A model generated the notes under the pieces. The model saw only the letters and a program-made list of their open reading frames with translations, searched no databases and was not told where the DNA came from. Position numbers and translations under genes: made by a program. DNA of 64,000 nucleotides from G963422745 sp965214285 (GTDB lineage: Bacteria; Actinomycetota; Acidimicrobiia; Acidimicrobiales; Aldehydirespiratoraceae), in NCBI GenBank assembly GCA_965214285.1, contig OZ243946.1:2728001-2792000 (forward strand), read 5' to 3'. Within the stretch, counting starts at the first letter, position 1. Each line of letters starts with the position of its first letter. This document shows, piece after piece, positions 42,999 to 50,894 of the stretch.

Positions 42999-43038
42999 GC
43001 CTAATGTCGTCGCAACCGGCTTGCCGGATTAGGCGCGC

Positions 43039-43986
43039 TCACTTGCCGATGCGGGCGTAGACCTCGGGGTTCACGCAGGTGGCGACCCGGCGACCGGCGA
43101 TCGCCTGCAGGGCATGGTCGATGGCGTGGGCATACAGCCGGCGCCTGCCGAGATCGGTCGCCGAGGCGATGTGGGGCGTCACCAGCGCCGCCGGGTGGGC
43201 CGGCAGCGGGTGCCCGGCCGGCAGCGGCTCGGGATCGGTCACGTCGAGCCCGGCCGCGCCGACCTGGCCGGAGTCGAGCGCCGCCAGCAGCGCCTCGGAG
43301 TCCACCAGGCTGCCCCTGGCGGTGTTGACGAACACGACGCCTGGCCTCATCGCCGCGAACGCTGCCGTGTCGAACATGTGCCGGGTGGCGGGCGTGGCCG
43401 GGACGTGTACCGAGATCACGTCGGCCTGCGAATACAGCTCATCGAGCCCGACAAGCTCGATGCCCGCAGGCGCCTCGCCGGGGTCGAGATAGGGGTCGGC
43501 GGCCACGACCCGCATCTGCAGCGCCAGGCCCACAGCGCCGACCCGCCGGGCGATGCGGCCGCAGCCGATGAGGCCAAGAGTGCGCCCGCAGAGCTCGACG
43601 GAGCGGTTGGCACTGAAGCCGTCGGCGGCGGCGTCACGCAGCAGCGCCACCGAGTGGTCCAGGCGCTTGGCTGCGGCCATCATCAGCGTGACCGCGTGCT
43701 CGGCGGTCGACACGGTGGGCGCCTCGGGGGCGTTGCAGACCACGATCCCGTGCTCGGTGGCGGCCTGGAGGTCCACGGAGTCGTAGCCGATGCCGGTCCG
43801 CGAGATCACCTTCACCTGCCCGGCCGCGGCGAGCCGGATCCGCTCGGCGGTCCACTTCGAGGCCCCTGCGATCACGCCGTCGGATGTGCTCAGCGCCTCG
43901 GGCTCCGGGCCGGTCGCCTCGGCCCTGCCGTCCACGAGATCCTCGAGTCCGTCCGGGATCGTGCGGTCGAAGTAGAGCCGGGGCAT
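43039..43986 (-). CDS. D-2-hydroxyacid dehydrogenase (NAD-binding, phosphoglycerate dehydrogenase-like)
   Basis: 315 residues. Rossmann loop LGLIGCGRIARRVG (about 140); the catalytic triad is R in NTARGSLVD (about 230), E in DPEPLPAGHP and H in VTPHIAS (about 280). It reduces a 2-oxo acid or oxidises a D-2-hydroxy acid with NAD(P). Substrate unclear; not obviously SerA because there is no ACT domain. It converges with the HigBA-like pair across 40 bp. Confidence 0.88.
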   Translation of the reverse strand: MPRLYFDRTIPDGLEDLVDGRAEATGPEPEALSTSDGVIAGASKWTAERIRLAAAGQVKVISRTGIGYDSVDLQAATEHGIVVCNAPEAPTVSTAEHAVTLMMAAAKRLDHSVALLRDAAADGFSANRSVELCGRTLGLIGCGRIARRVGAVGLALQMRVVAADPYLDPGEAPAGIELVGLDELYSQADVISVHVPATPATRHMFDTAAFAAMRPGVVFVNTARGSLVDSEALLAALDSGQVGAAGLDVTDPEPLPAGHPLPAHPAALVTPHIASATDLGRRRLYAHAIDHALQAIAGRRVATCVNPEVYARIGK

Positions 43987-44093
43987 CACCACAGCAGCAG
44001 TATCGCCCGCGCCTCGGCGAATCCGGCCCGAGCCGACGACAAAGGCCTGCGGGCGGGAGCGCCCAGCGGATGCCGCCGGGGGGATCTGCGGCG

Positions 44094-44099
44094 TAGGGT
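44094..44099 (+). promoter_or_regulatory. -10 box of the DUF6941 gene
   Basis: TAGGGT, seven bases before the GTG at 44107. Confidence 0.55.
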
Positions 44100-44106
44100 T
44101 CAGGGG

Positions 44107-44559
44107 GTGGAAGCCCCGACGCTGAAAGTCACCCTGCTGCTGGCGGACTCGGCGCAGGTCGCGGACCGCAAGCTCTACGTGCTCGGCGGCGGGCTCAGCG
44201 CCATCGGCCCGCGCCCTCAGCCGCTGGCGGTGGCGATCCGCATCGAGGTGCCCTGGGACCGCGCCAACGTGGCCCATCACTGGCAGCTGGAGCTGCTCGA
44301 CGAGGACGGCGGGGCCGTGATGGTGCGGGACCGCCCGCTGGTGGTGAACGGCCGCTTCGAGGCGGGCCGGCCGGCGGGGCTGCGGCCGGGCACGCCGCTG
44401 TCGGTGCCGCTGGCCATCGGCTTCCCGAGCCTGCCCTGCGAGCAGGGCCGCAGCTACACCTGGCAGCTCTCGATCGACGACGCCACCCACGTCGACTGGC
44501 GCCAGTCGTTTCACGTGCGAGCAGCGCCGGGTCCGTCGGAGACCCGGGTCAGCGGCTGA
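44107..44559 (+). CDS. DUF6941-like protein
   Basis: 150 residues. KVTLLLADSAQVADRKLYVL and GGGLSAIGPRPQPLAVAIRI are typical of a small actinobacterial beta-rich family with no known role. No signal peptide. GTG 44107 is fixed by its -10 box; the frame stays open upstream only as antisense of the dehydrogenase. It converges on the PHP gene with a five-base gap. Confidence 0.65.
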   Translation: MEAPTLKVTLLLADSAQVADRKLYVLGGGLSAIGPRPQPLAVAIRIEVPWDRANVAHHWQLELLDEDGGAVMVRDRPLVVNGRFEAGRPAGLRPGTPLSVPLAIGFPSLPCEQGRSYTWQLSIDDATHVDWRQSFHVRAAPGPSETRVSG

Positions 44560-44564
44560 ACGGG

Positions 44565-45578
44565 CTAGGCGGCGTGGGCGGCAGTCCAGGCCAGCACCTC
44601 GTCGGCTGACCAGGTGTTGACGATGCTCTCGGTCCGCACCCCGCAGCGGGCGGCCTTGTCGGCGCCGTAGGGCTGCCATTCGAGCTGGCCGGTGGCGTGG
44701 GCGTCGGTGTTGACGGCCAGCTTGCAGCCCCACTCCACGGCCAGCTCCAGCAGCTCCTCGGGCGGGTCCTGGCGCTCGGGCCGGCAGTTGATCTCCACGG
44801 CGGTGTCGAAGCGGGCGCAGGCCGCGAACACGACCTCGGCGTCGAACTCCGACGGCGGACGGCCCCGGCCGATCAGCTTGCGGTTGGTGCAGTGGCCCAG
44901 GATGTCGGTGTGGGGGCTGGCGACGGCGCTCACCATGCGCCGGGTCATCTCGTCGCGGGGCAGGCGCATCTTGGAGTGAACGCTGGCCACCACCACGTCG
45001 AGCTGTGCGAGCATCTCGTCGGAGAGGTCGAGGCTGCCGTCCTCGAAGATGTCGACCTCCATGCCGGTGAGGATGCGAAACGGCGCCACCTCCTCGCCGA
45101 GGGCGGCGATCTCGTCGAGCTGCGAGGCCAGGCGCGCCTCGTTGAGCCCGTGGGCCACGGTGAGGCGGGCCGAGTGGTCGGTTATCACCATCCAGTCGTG
45201 GCCGAGCTCGATGGCGGTGCGGACCATGGCCCGCAGCGGCGCGCCGCCGTCGCTCCAGGTGGTGTGGGCGTGGCAGTCGCCGCGCAGCGCTGCCAGCACG
45301 GCGGCGCCTTCGCCGACGCCGATACGGCTGCGCTCCTCGAGGGCGGCCAGGTAGCCGTCTTCGATACCGGCAAGCGCCTCGGCGATAACCGCTGCGGTTG
45401 ACCGGCCGATGCCGTCGAGCTCGGTGAGGGTGCCGTCCTGCGCACGGGCTTCGATCCCGGAGGGGCCTGCGGTCTCGACCACCTCGACGGCCCGCTGAAA
45501 GGCCCGCACCTTCTGGGCGGGCGCCAGTTCGCGGTCCAGGCAGTGGATCGCCCGCTCGAGCGCAGCCACCGGATCCAT
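44565..45578 (-). CDS. PHP-domain phosphoesterase with helix-hairpin-helix start (PolX C-terminal type)
   Basis: 337 residues. An N-terminal HhH-like part (LTELDGIGRSTAAVIAEAL) is followed by the PHP domain with its metal ligands: DCHAHTTWSDGG, ITDHSARLTVAHG, GMEVDI, SVHS, GHCTNRK and NTDAHA. It resembles the C-terminal half of PolX-type DNA polymerases without the polymerase domain. Expected activity is a phosphatase or exonuclease. ATG 45578 lies seven bases from a TACAGT box. Confidence 0.85.
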   Translation of the reverse strand: MDPVAALERAIHCLDRELAPAQKVRAFQRAVEVVETAGPSGIEARAQDGTLTELDGIGRSTAAVIAEALAGIEDGYLAALEERSRIGVGEGAAVLAALRGDCHAHTTWSDGGAPLRAMVRTAIELGHDWMVITDHSARLTVAHGLNEARLASQLDEIAALGEEVAPFRILTGMEVDIFEDGSLDLSDEMLAQLDVVVASVHSKMRLPRDEMTRRMVSAVASPHTDILGHCTNRKLIGRGRPPSEFDAEVVFAACARFDTAVEINCRPERQDPPEELLELAVEWGCKLAVNTDAHATGQLEWQPYGADKAARCGVRTESIVNTWSADEVLAWTAAHAA

Positions 45579-45585
45579 AGGCGCA

Positions 45586-45591
45586 ACTGTA
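45586..45591 (-). promoter_or_regulatory. -10 box of the PHP gene
   Basis: TACAGT on the minus strand, seven bases before the ATG at 45578. Confidence 0.55.
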
Positions 45592-45684
45592 GTTGGCCGT
45601 GGTTGGCCCGCAGTCAGCATCCGGCAGCCGGCCCCTCTCCGATCGACGTGAGCGCCGGCCGAGGGTGCTGAGACTGCCCGCCCG

Positions 45685-46506
45685 CTAGCGGCTGCGCGGC
45701 TCGATCCGCTCCCCGCCGGCGAACGCCTCGGCGCCGGCTTCGAGGCCGGCTCGGTCGAATCCGGTGGTCAGCAGCGCAGGCGCGACCGACAGCGCATGCG
45801 TCGAGCCCATCTCCGCGGCGGCCCAGATGGAGCGCAGCGTGCCCTGCACCCCCAGCGGCGGCTGCGACGCGATGGCCTCGGCCACCCAGCGTGCCCGGTC
45901 AGCTAGCTCAGCGGCCCCGCAGACCTCGCTGACCAGCCCGATCCGCTGGGCGGTGGCTGCGCTGATCCGCTCATGGCTGCCCAGCAGCGACATGCGCAGC
46001 ACCTCGCCGAGCGGCATCCGCTGCAGCATCTTGATCGGCTCGTACACCGCTGCCATGCCATATGTCACGTGCGGGTCGAAGAAGGAGGCGTGCTCGGCGG
46101 CGATGATCACGTCGCACTCGGCGAGCATGTAGAACGCCCCGGCGCAGGCCATGCCGTTGACCGCGGCGATCACCGGCTTCCACAGGTCGCACGACTTGGG
46201 GCCGATGTCGTCGCCGGGGTCGTCGTACATGAAGTTGTTGGAGGTGCCATACAGGCGGTCGCTGCCGGCGAGGTTCGTGAACTCCGACTCGCGGCGGTCG
46301 ATGCCCACGCAGAACGCCTTCTCCCCCGCGCCGGTCAGCACGATGGCGCGCACCTCGTCGTCGCTGCGAAACGACCGCCACGCCATGTAGAGCTCGGACT
46401 GCATGACCGGGTCGAAGGCGTTGTGCGCCTGCGGGCGGTTGAGCGTCAGCCAAGCCACATGGCCGTCGCGCTCCACGGTGATCGTGTGGTAGTCGTAGTC
46501 GCTCAT
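45685..46506 (-). CDS. Enoyl-CoA hydratase/isomerase family protein
   Basis: 273 residues of the crotonase fold: AFCVGIDRRESEF and NGMACAGAFYMLAECD form the oxyanion hole. The usual catalytic Glu region reads FFDPHVTYGMAAVYEPIKML, with no Glu at the classic places, so the reaction may differ from hydration. The upstream sequence has a purine-rich GAGGAAAGG about ten bases before the ATG. Confidence 0.85.
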   Translation of the reverse strand: MSDYDYHTITVERDGHVAWLTLNRPQAHNAFDPVMQSELYMAWRSFRSDDEVRAIVLTGAGEKAFCVGIDRRESEFTNLAGSDRLYGTSNNFMYDDPGDDIGPKSCDLWKPVIAAVNGMACAGAFYMLAECDVIIAAEHASFFDPHVTYGMAAVYEPIKMLQRMPLGEVLRMSLLGSHERISAATAQRIGLVSEVCGAAELADRARWVAEAIASQPPLGVQGTLRSIWAAAEMGSTHALSVAPALLTTGFDRAGLEAGAEAFAGGERIEPRSR

Positions 46507-46599
46507 CGGCCCGGCCTTTCCTCACGCAAGCCTCGGTGTCGTCGGGATGGCTGCATCGGCCAAAACGTAGACGGTCTCATCGGCTCTCATTGTCTCACG

Positions 46600-46672
46600 C
46601 CGGCGCGGCGCTCGGCCAACGGCCCGCCTGCCGGCACGGCGCTCGGCCAACGGCCTGCCTGCCGGCGCGGCA
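46600..46672 (+). repeat. 31-bp tandem repeat upstream of rpe
   Basis: Units at 46600-46630 and 46631-46661 differ at two bases; both contain CGGCGCTCGGCCAACGGCC. A third partial unit starts at 46662. It lies in the 206-bp gap between the divergent hydratase and rpe genes. Confidence 0.8.
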
Positions 46673-46699
46673 TGGCCAGGGATCGGCTCCCGCGGCGAT

Positions 46700-46705
46700 T
46701 ACAGT
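46700..46705 (+). promoter_or_regulatory. -10 box of rpe
   Basis: TACAGT, seven bases before the GTG at 46713. Confidence 0.6.
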
Positions 46706-46712
46706 CGGTCAG

Positions 46713-47381
46713 GTGAGCCGCGCCGTGGAGATCGCCCCGTCGGTGTTGCCTGCGGACTTCGCCCGATTGGGCGAGGAGTGCGCCGCGCTGCAGGCCGCAG
46801 GCGCGGACCGCATCCACTGGGACGTGATGGACGGCGTGTTCGTGCCCAACCTGACCATCGGCCCCGACATCGTGAAGTCGATCCGGCCTCACTGCACGAT
46901 CGCATTCGAGGCGCACCTGATGGTCGTCAACCCCGACGAGCTGGCGCCGCTGTACGTGGAGGCCGGCTGCGAGCTGGTGATGGTCCACGTCGAGGCGTGC
47001 GACCACCTGCACCGCTCGCTGGCCGCGATCCGCTCGCTCGGCGCCAGATCCGGCGTGGTGCTCAACCCGCACACCCCGGCCGCGGCCGTCGCCCACGTGC
47101 TGGACGTGACCGACCAGGTGCTGGTGATGACCGTCAACCCCGGCTACGGCGGCCAGGCCTACATCCCGCTGGCCGACAAGATCGCCGAGATCGCCGCCAT
47201 GGTCGCCGCCACGGGCCGGCGCATCGACATCGAGGTGGACGGCGGGATCAGCGCCGCCACCATCGCCGAGTGCGCAGCCGCCGGCGCCAACGTGTTCGTG
47301 AGCGGCTCGGCGCTGTTCGACTACGACGACAGAGCCGCCGGCGTGGCCGAGCTGAGGTCTCTGGCCGAGCAGGCGGCCTGA
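46713..47381 (+). CDS. rpe: Ribulose-phosphate 3-epimerase
   Basis: 222-residue TIM barrel. IAPSVLPADF, HWDVMDGVFVPNLTIGPDIV (metal His and Asp), EAHLMV, VMTVNPGYGGQAYIP and EVDGGIS carry the metal and phosphate ligands and the catalytic Asp pair. It interconverts ribulose-5-phosphate and xylulose-5-phosphate. GTG 46713 is fixed by the conserved N-terminus and the -10 box; it converges on clpP. Confidence 0.95.
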   Translation: MSRAVEIAPSVLPADFARLGEECAALQAAGADRIHWDVMDGVFVPNLTIGPDIVKSIRPHCTIAFEAHLMVVNPDELAPLYVEAGCELVMVHVEACDHLHRSLAAIRSLGARSGVVLNPHTPAAAVAHVLDVTDQVLVMTVNPGYGGQAYIPLADKIAEIAAMVAATGRRIDIEVDGGISAATIAECAAAGANVFVSGSALFDYDDRAAGVAELRSLAEQAA

Positions 47382-47397
47382 CCGCCGTCCCCGTCGT

Positions 47398-48003
47398 TCA
47401 GATCATCTCGCCGCGGCGCACGATCACGTGGTCGATGATGCCGTAGTCACGCGCTTCTTCGGCGGTGAACCAGCGATCCCGGTCCGAGTCGGCCTCGATC
47501 TGCTCGTAGGTCTGGCCGGTGTGCTGGGCGATGCGCTCCTGGAGCAGCTTCTTGGTGTAGGCCATCTGCTCGGCCTGGATGGCGATGTCGGTGGCCTGGC
47601 CGCGCACCCCGCCGAGGGGCTGGTGCATCATGATGCGGGCATGGGGCAGGGCGTAGCGCTTGCCGGGTGCGCCGGCGCACAGCAGGAACTGGCCCATGGA
47701 TGCGCCGAGGCCCATGCAGATGGTGCCCACCTCGGGCTCGACGAACTGCATGGTGTCGTAGATCGCCATGCCGGCGGTGACCGAGCCGCCGGGGCTGTTG
47801 ATGTAGAGCCAGATCGGCTTGCGGGAGTCCTGGCCCTCCAGGTAGAGGAGCTGGGCGGTGATGTAGTTGGCGATCTCGTCGCTCACGTCGGTGCCGAGCA
47901 CGATGATGCGCTCCTGGAGCAGCCGGTGGTAGATGTCGGCCTGCGGGTTGGCCGAGGCGGCGCCGACTTCGAGGCTGGTGGGTTCGGGCTGAGGCGAGGT
48001 CAT
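47398..48003 (-). CDS. clpP: ATP-dependent Clp protease proteolytic subunit ClpP
   Basis: 201 residues. Catalytic Ser102 in MGLGASMGQFLL, His127 in ARIMMHQPLGG and probably Asp176 in DSDRDRWFTAEEA. The common GQAAS motif is GLGAS here. ClpP forms the barrel fed by ClpX or ClpC; actinobacteria usually need two different ClpP subunits and only one is in this window. No ClpX is adjacent. A TACCCT box lies eight bases before the ATG. Confidence 0.94.
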   Translation of the reverse strand: MTSPQPEPTSLEVGAASANPQADIYHRLLQERIIVLGTDVSDEIANYITAQLLYLEGQDSRKPIWLYINSPGGSVTAGMAIYDTMQFVEPEVGTICMGLGASMGQFLLCAGAPGKRYALPHARIMMHQPLGGVRGQATDIAIQAEQMAYTKKLLQERIAQHTGQTYEQIEADSDRDRWFTAEEARDYGIIDHVIVRRGEMI

Positions 48004-48011
48004 GGCTGCGA

Positions 48012-48017
48012 AGGGTA
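48012..48017 (-). promoter_or_regulatory. -10 box of clpP
   Basis: TACCCT on the minus strand, eight bases before the ATG at 48003. A matching TACCCT on the plus strand at 48032-48037 probably serves tRNA-Leu. Confidence 0.55.
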
Positions 48018-48050
48018 CCCGTCGGATTCGCTACCCTGGCACTGCCCCAC

Positions 48051-48134
48051 GCGGACGTGGTGGAACTGGCAGACACGCCAGGCTTAGGTCCTGGTGCCCG
48101 CAAGGGCTTGGGGGTTCGAGTCCCTCCGTCCGCA
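48051..48134 (+). tRNA. tRNA-Leu (anticodon TAG)
   Basis: 84 nt with a 7-bp acceptor GCGGACG/CGTCCGC and discriminator A. The anticodon stem CCAGG/CCTGG holds loop CTTAGGT, giving anticodon TAG (reads CUA/CUG-type Leu codons). A long variable arm (TGCCCGCAAGGGCTT) is as expected for class II Leu tRNA; the T-loop is GTTCGAGTC. No CCA is encoded. Confidence 0.95.
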
Positions 48135-48166
48135 CCGTGTGATGTGTCAGGACATCGGCAAGGGTG

Positions 48167-48189
48167 AACCCACGCGGCGGCGTGGGTTT
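48167..48189 (+). terminator. Hairpin terminator after tRNA-Leu
   Basis: Nine-base arms AACCCACGC and GCGTGGGTT flank GGCG, followed by a short T run, 33 nt after the tRNA. Confidence 0.65.
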
Positions 48190-48288
48190 GTCTGATGGGC
48201 TGGTAGAGCCGGCGGGGTTCGTTCGGGGAGGCGACAGCCGCCAGATGAGTGATTGAAGATCGAACGTGTGCGTTTTGCGCGCTTTTGG

Positions 48289-48294
48289 TACTCT
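48289..48294 (+). promoter_or_regulatory. -10 box of the second abiEi gene
   Basis: TACTCT, six bases before the ATG at 48301. Confidence 0.55.
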
Positions 48295-48300
48295 GATGGC

Positions 48301-49104
48301 ATGCAGGTAGCTGTCAAGCCGTCTGATTTGCCGGATTGGCTGATCGCTCAGGGTCGCCACTTCGTGACGAGCGAGGAAGTGGCCGAGCTGCTCGGGGTCG
48401 ATCCCGGCAGCGTCCGCCAGAGCCTGCGCCGACCGGCAGCGGCCAAGAAGATCGTCTCCGTGACCAACGGAGCGTGGGTACCGGTGCCGCCGGAGCACCG
48501 CCGCAACGCAGCGCCGCCGCCTGCGCACTACATCGACGCGCTGATGGGGTTCTTGGGCCACCGCTACTACGTCGGCTTCCTCACGGCTGCGGCAATCCAC
48601 GGGGCTTCGCATCAGGCTTCGATGGTGTTTCAGGTCGTCACCTCCGCGGCGCTGCGCGACCGCAAGATGGGGACGGTTGAGCTTCGGTTCGTGCGCCGCC
48701 GTCAGGCAGCGCTGCGGCCTGCGATCGATCACCTCGTCCCGACCGGGCGGATCAAGGTCTCCACCACAGCGGTGACGATGCTGGATCTGGTCGGATCGCC
48801 GAACCGGGGCGGCGGCCTGTCCAATGTGGCCACGGTGATCGCCCAGTTCGCCGAGGACGGCCTCATCGAGCCCAGCGAGCTGGCTAGCGCTGCTGCGACT
48901 TATCCGCGCGCGGTGATCCAGCGAGCCGGACACCTGATCGACTCGATGAGCGCGATTGTCGGCGTGCAGACCGACCTGGCGGAACTGGAGAGGACCGTCG
49001 CCGACAGCACCCCGGTCGCGCTGCTGCCCTCCGCGCACTCAACAGGACCGCTCGACGACCGCTGGCGCGTGTCGGTCAACGTCGAGATAGAACCCGACCT
49101 GTGA
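48301..49104 (+). CDS. AbiEi-type antitoxin (second AbiE pair)
   Basis: About 267 residues. A winged helix (FVTSEEVAELLGVDPGSVRQ; VTNGAWVPVPPEHR) and the C-terminal antitoxin domain (HYIDALMGFLGHRYYVGFLT; AAIHGASHQ; KVSTTAVTMLDLV) identify it. It probably represses its own promoter and neutralises an AbiEii partner. Its stop overlaps the toxin start as GTGA. ATG 48301 follows its -10 box. The partner toxin is truncated, so this may be a solitary antitoxin now. Confidence 0.82.
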   Translation: MQVAVKPSDLPDWLIAQGRHFVTSEEVAELLGVDPGSVRQSLRRPAAAKKIVSVTNGAWVPVPPEHRRNAAPPPAHYIDALMGFLGHRYYVGFLTAAAIHGASHQASMVFQVVTSAALRDRKMGTVELRFVRRRQAALRPAIDHLVPTGRIKVSTTAVTMLDLVGSPNRGGGLSNVATVIAQFAEDGLIEPSELASAAATYPRAVIQRAGHLIDSMSAIVGVQTDLAELERTVADSTPVALLPSAHSTGPLDDRWRVSVNVEIEPDL

Positions 49105-49529
49105 TCACCCAGGCCGAGCTCGCCCACTGGCAACAGGTCGTGCCATGGCCCGATCCCGCTCAAGTCGAACAGGATCTTGTCATGTCGCGGCTGATCGTGG
49201 AGATCGCGCGACATCCCGAATTGAGCGAGGAACTCGTGTTCCGGGGCGGCACCTGCTTGCACAAGCTCTGGCTCGACAGGCCTTGGCGATACAGCGAGGA
49301 TCTCGACTACGTGCGCCGAAGCGCTGCTGGCATCGGCCCGGTGTTCGATGCACTGCGGGAGGTCGCAGACAACGTCGGCTTCGATGACGTGGCGACCCAA
49401 GTAGGGCGGCACCCGAAGGTGCGGCTGCGATCAACGCTGCTCGACGGGCGTCGCTTGCCCGAGGCACGGGCTCGACTGCCTCGCAGAACCGGCTCACCAG
49501 CGAAGCGACTCCTCGCCAGCGAACCGTGA
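49101..49529 (+). pseudogene. Truncated AbiEii toxin
   Basis: 142 codons against roughly 280-300 in the family. The first 110 residues are normal: RLIVEIARHPELSEELVFRG, then GGTCLHKLWLDRPWRYSEDL with DYV, the K/G loop and Asp pair. After LRSTLLDGRR the sequence stops resembling the family and runs into the 3' end of the opposing lipoprotein gene. The C-terminal domain is lost, apparently when the lipoprotein segment arrived. It is probably inactive. Confidence 0.75.
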
Positions 49530-50699
49530 AGGCATGCACTGCGGACCAGGCTCGGACCTGGTGGGAGCACAGACCCACAATCGCTGAACCTCCTCATACG
49601 AAGCAGGGGCCGTAATGGTGGGCGATCCTTCACGCAGCAAGGCAGCCATCCGGGCCTGGTTCTCGTCCAGGAACCTCTGCTCGTGCTCGAAGCGGACCTC
49701 GCGGATTACCTGCTCCACACGATCGCTGCAGGCCACGTCCGCCACCGCGATGTCCGCCTCGAGGGCCCGAAAGGCGTCCAGATCGGCCTGAAATTCGGCG
49801 TCGATGCGATCCGGTCCGCCCAACGCCCGCAGACGCGACCGCAAAGGACCGGCGATGCTGTTGAGATACTGGTGGATCGCGTCCTGGCTGTCATAGCTGT
49901 GGCCGCGCTGGGCCATGCACTCAGGCCAACTTGCGATCGCTGCAACCAGCCTGGGATCGGCGCGGATCCCCTCGAACAGCGCCTGGTAGGGCAGCTCGAA
50001 CTGCCAGGTGACGATGTCGGGCTCCTCAAACCACTTGGACACCTCAAAGTGGCAATCCGCGCGTTGCCGGTCCCATGCTTTCCGCTCGCTCGCCGACAGC
50101 CCGTCCCTGATGACCTCGTTGAGATCCACATAGCTGTCGTCGGACTCGACCGCCCCCGGCACGTAGAGAAGACTGTCAGCCAGTCCATAGCCTCCGAATG
50201 CCACCATGGCATCCACGTCCTCTTCTGACGGGCCTGGCGGCTCAGCTGCCGTCTCGGCATCCTCGGCCCCGGCGTCCGTGGCGGAGTGCCGAAGCTCATA
50301 GCGGAGCCCGTGATCGGCCATGCACTCCTGGGTCATCTGATCCTTCGCAGCCCACCAATCAGCAATCGCGTGCTGCTCGGGAAACAGCTCCGCCCGCATC
50401 TCTGCGATGAACGCCTCCAGCGGGTAGCCCCGTACCTGGCCGGAATCCCCGCCTGCGTCATCGCCCTCGGCGCCATCCGGATCGGCGCCCTCAGGATCAG
50501 CGCTCTCGGCCGCCAAGGCCTCATCCCCTACCGTCGCCGAGTCGTCCGACCCGGCCCCGCTGGACGAGACCTCGCCAGCGGACGGATCCTGCGCCGATTC
50601 CGGACCAGAGCCGGAACACGCCGCGCCCGACACCAGGGCCAACGCGGCCAGCACCGCTGCCGGCCACCACGTGCCACGCCGACGATCTCTGCGACTCAC
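49494..50699 (-). CDS. Six-cysteine lipoprotein, paralog 1
   Basis: About 401 residues. The signal peptide ends at the lipobox VSGAAC, then an acidic Asp/Glu/Gly-rich linker of about 70 residues, then a helical domain with six Cys shared by all three paralogs (ECM, ADC, PECM, ACS, VCA, QCM). The signature RFEHEQRFLDENQARMAALL lies near the end. No known family recognised. GTG 50699 has a GGGAG site. It is the most diverged paralog; the C-terminal RFAGEESLRW tail lies at a junction with the broken AbiEii gene. Confidence 0.75.
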   Translation of the reverse strand: MSRRDRRRGTWWPAAVLAALALVSGAACSGSGPESAQDPSAGEVSSSGAGSDDSATVGDEALAAESADPEGADPDGAEGDDAGGDSGQVRGYPLEAFIAEMRAELFPEQHAIADWWAAKDQMTQECMADHGLRYELRHSATDAGAEDAETAAEPPGPSEEDVDAMVAFGGYGLADSLLYVPGAVESDDSYVDLNEVIRDGLSASERKAWDRQRADCHFEVSKWFEEPDIVTWQFELPYQALFEGIRADPRLVAAIASWPECMAQRGHSYDSQDAIHQYLNSIAGPLRSRLRALGGPDRIDAEFQADLDAFRALEADIAVADVACSDRVEQVIREVRFEHEQRFLDENQARMAALLREGSPTITAPASYEEVQRLWVCAPTRSEPGPQCMPSRFAGEESLRW

Positions 50700-50736
50700 A
50701 GCACTCTCCCGGGGGCAACGCAATGCCTGCCGGCAA

Positions 50737-50742
50737 GGCTAC
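50737..50742 (-). promoter_or_regulatory. -10 box of lipoprotein paralog 1
   Basis: TAGCCT on the minus strand. The leader down to the GTG, including a GGCAGGCATTGCGTT stretch, is nearly identical in paralog 2. Confidence 0.5.
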
Positions 50743-50894
50743 GCCCCCGCTCCAGTACGGTGCCAGGGTTCTCAGAAAATGGGTCTCGGATGGCCCTTCC
50801 TCTTCGGAGCGGCTCGGCTCCGCTCCGCCATCGTAGAGCCGGCTCACCAGCGAGATCGGCAGGCGGAGGCTTCGGGGGCCTATCGCTGCCTAGG

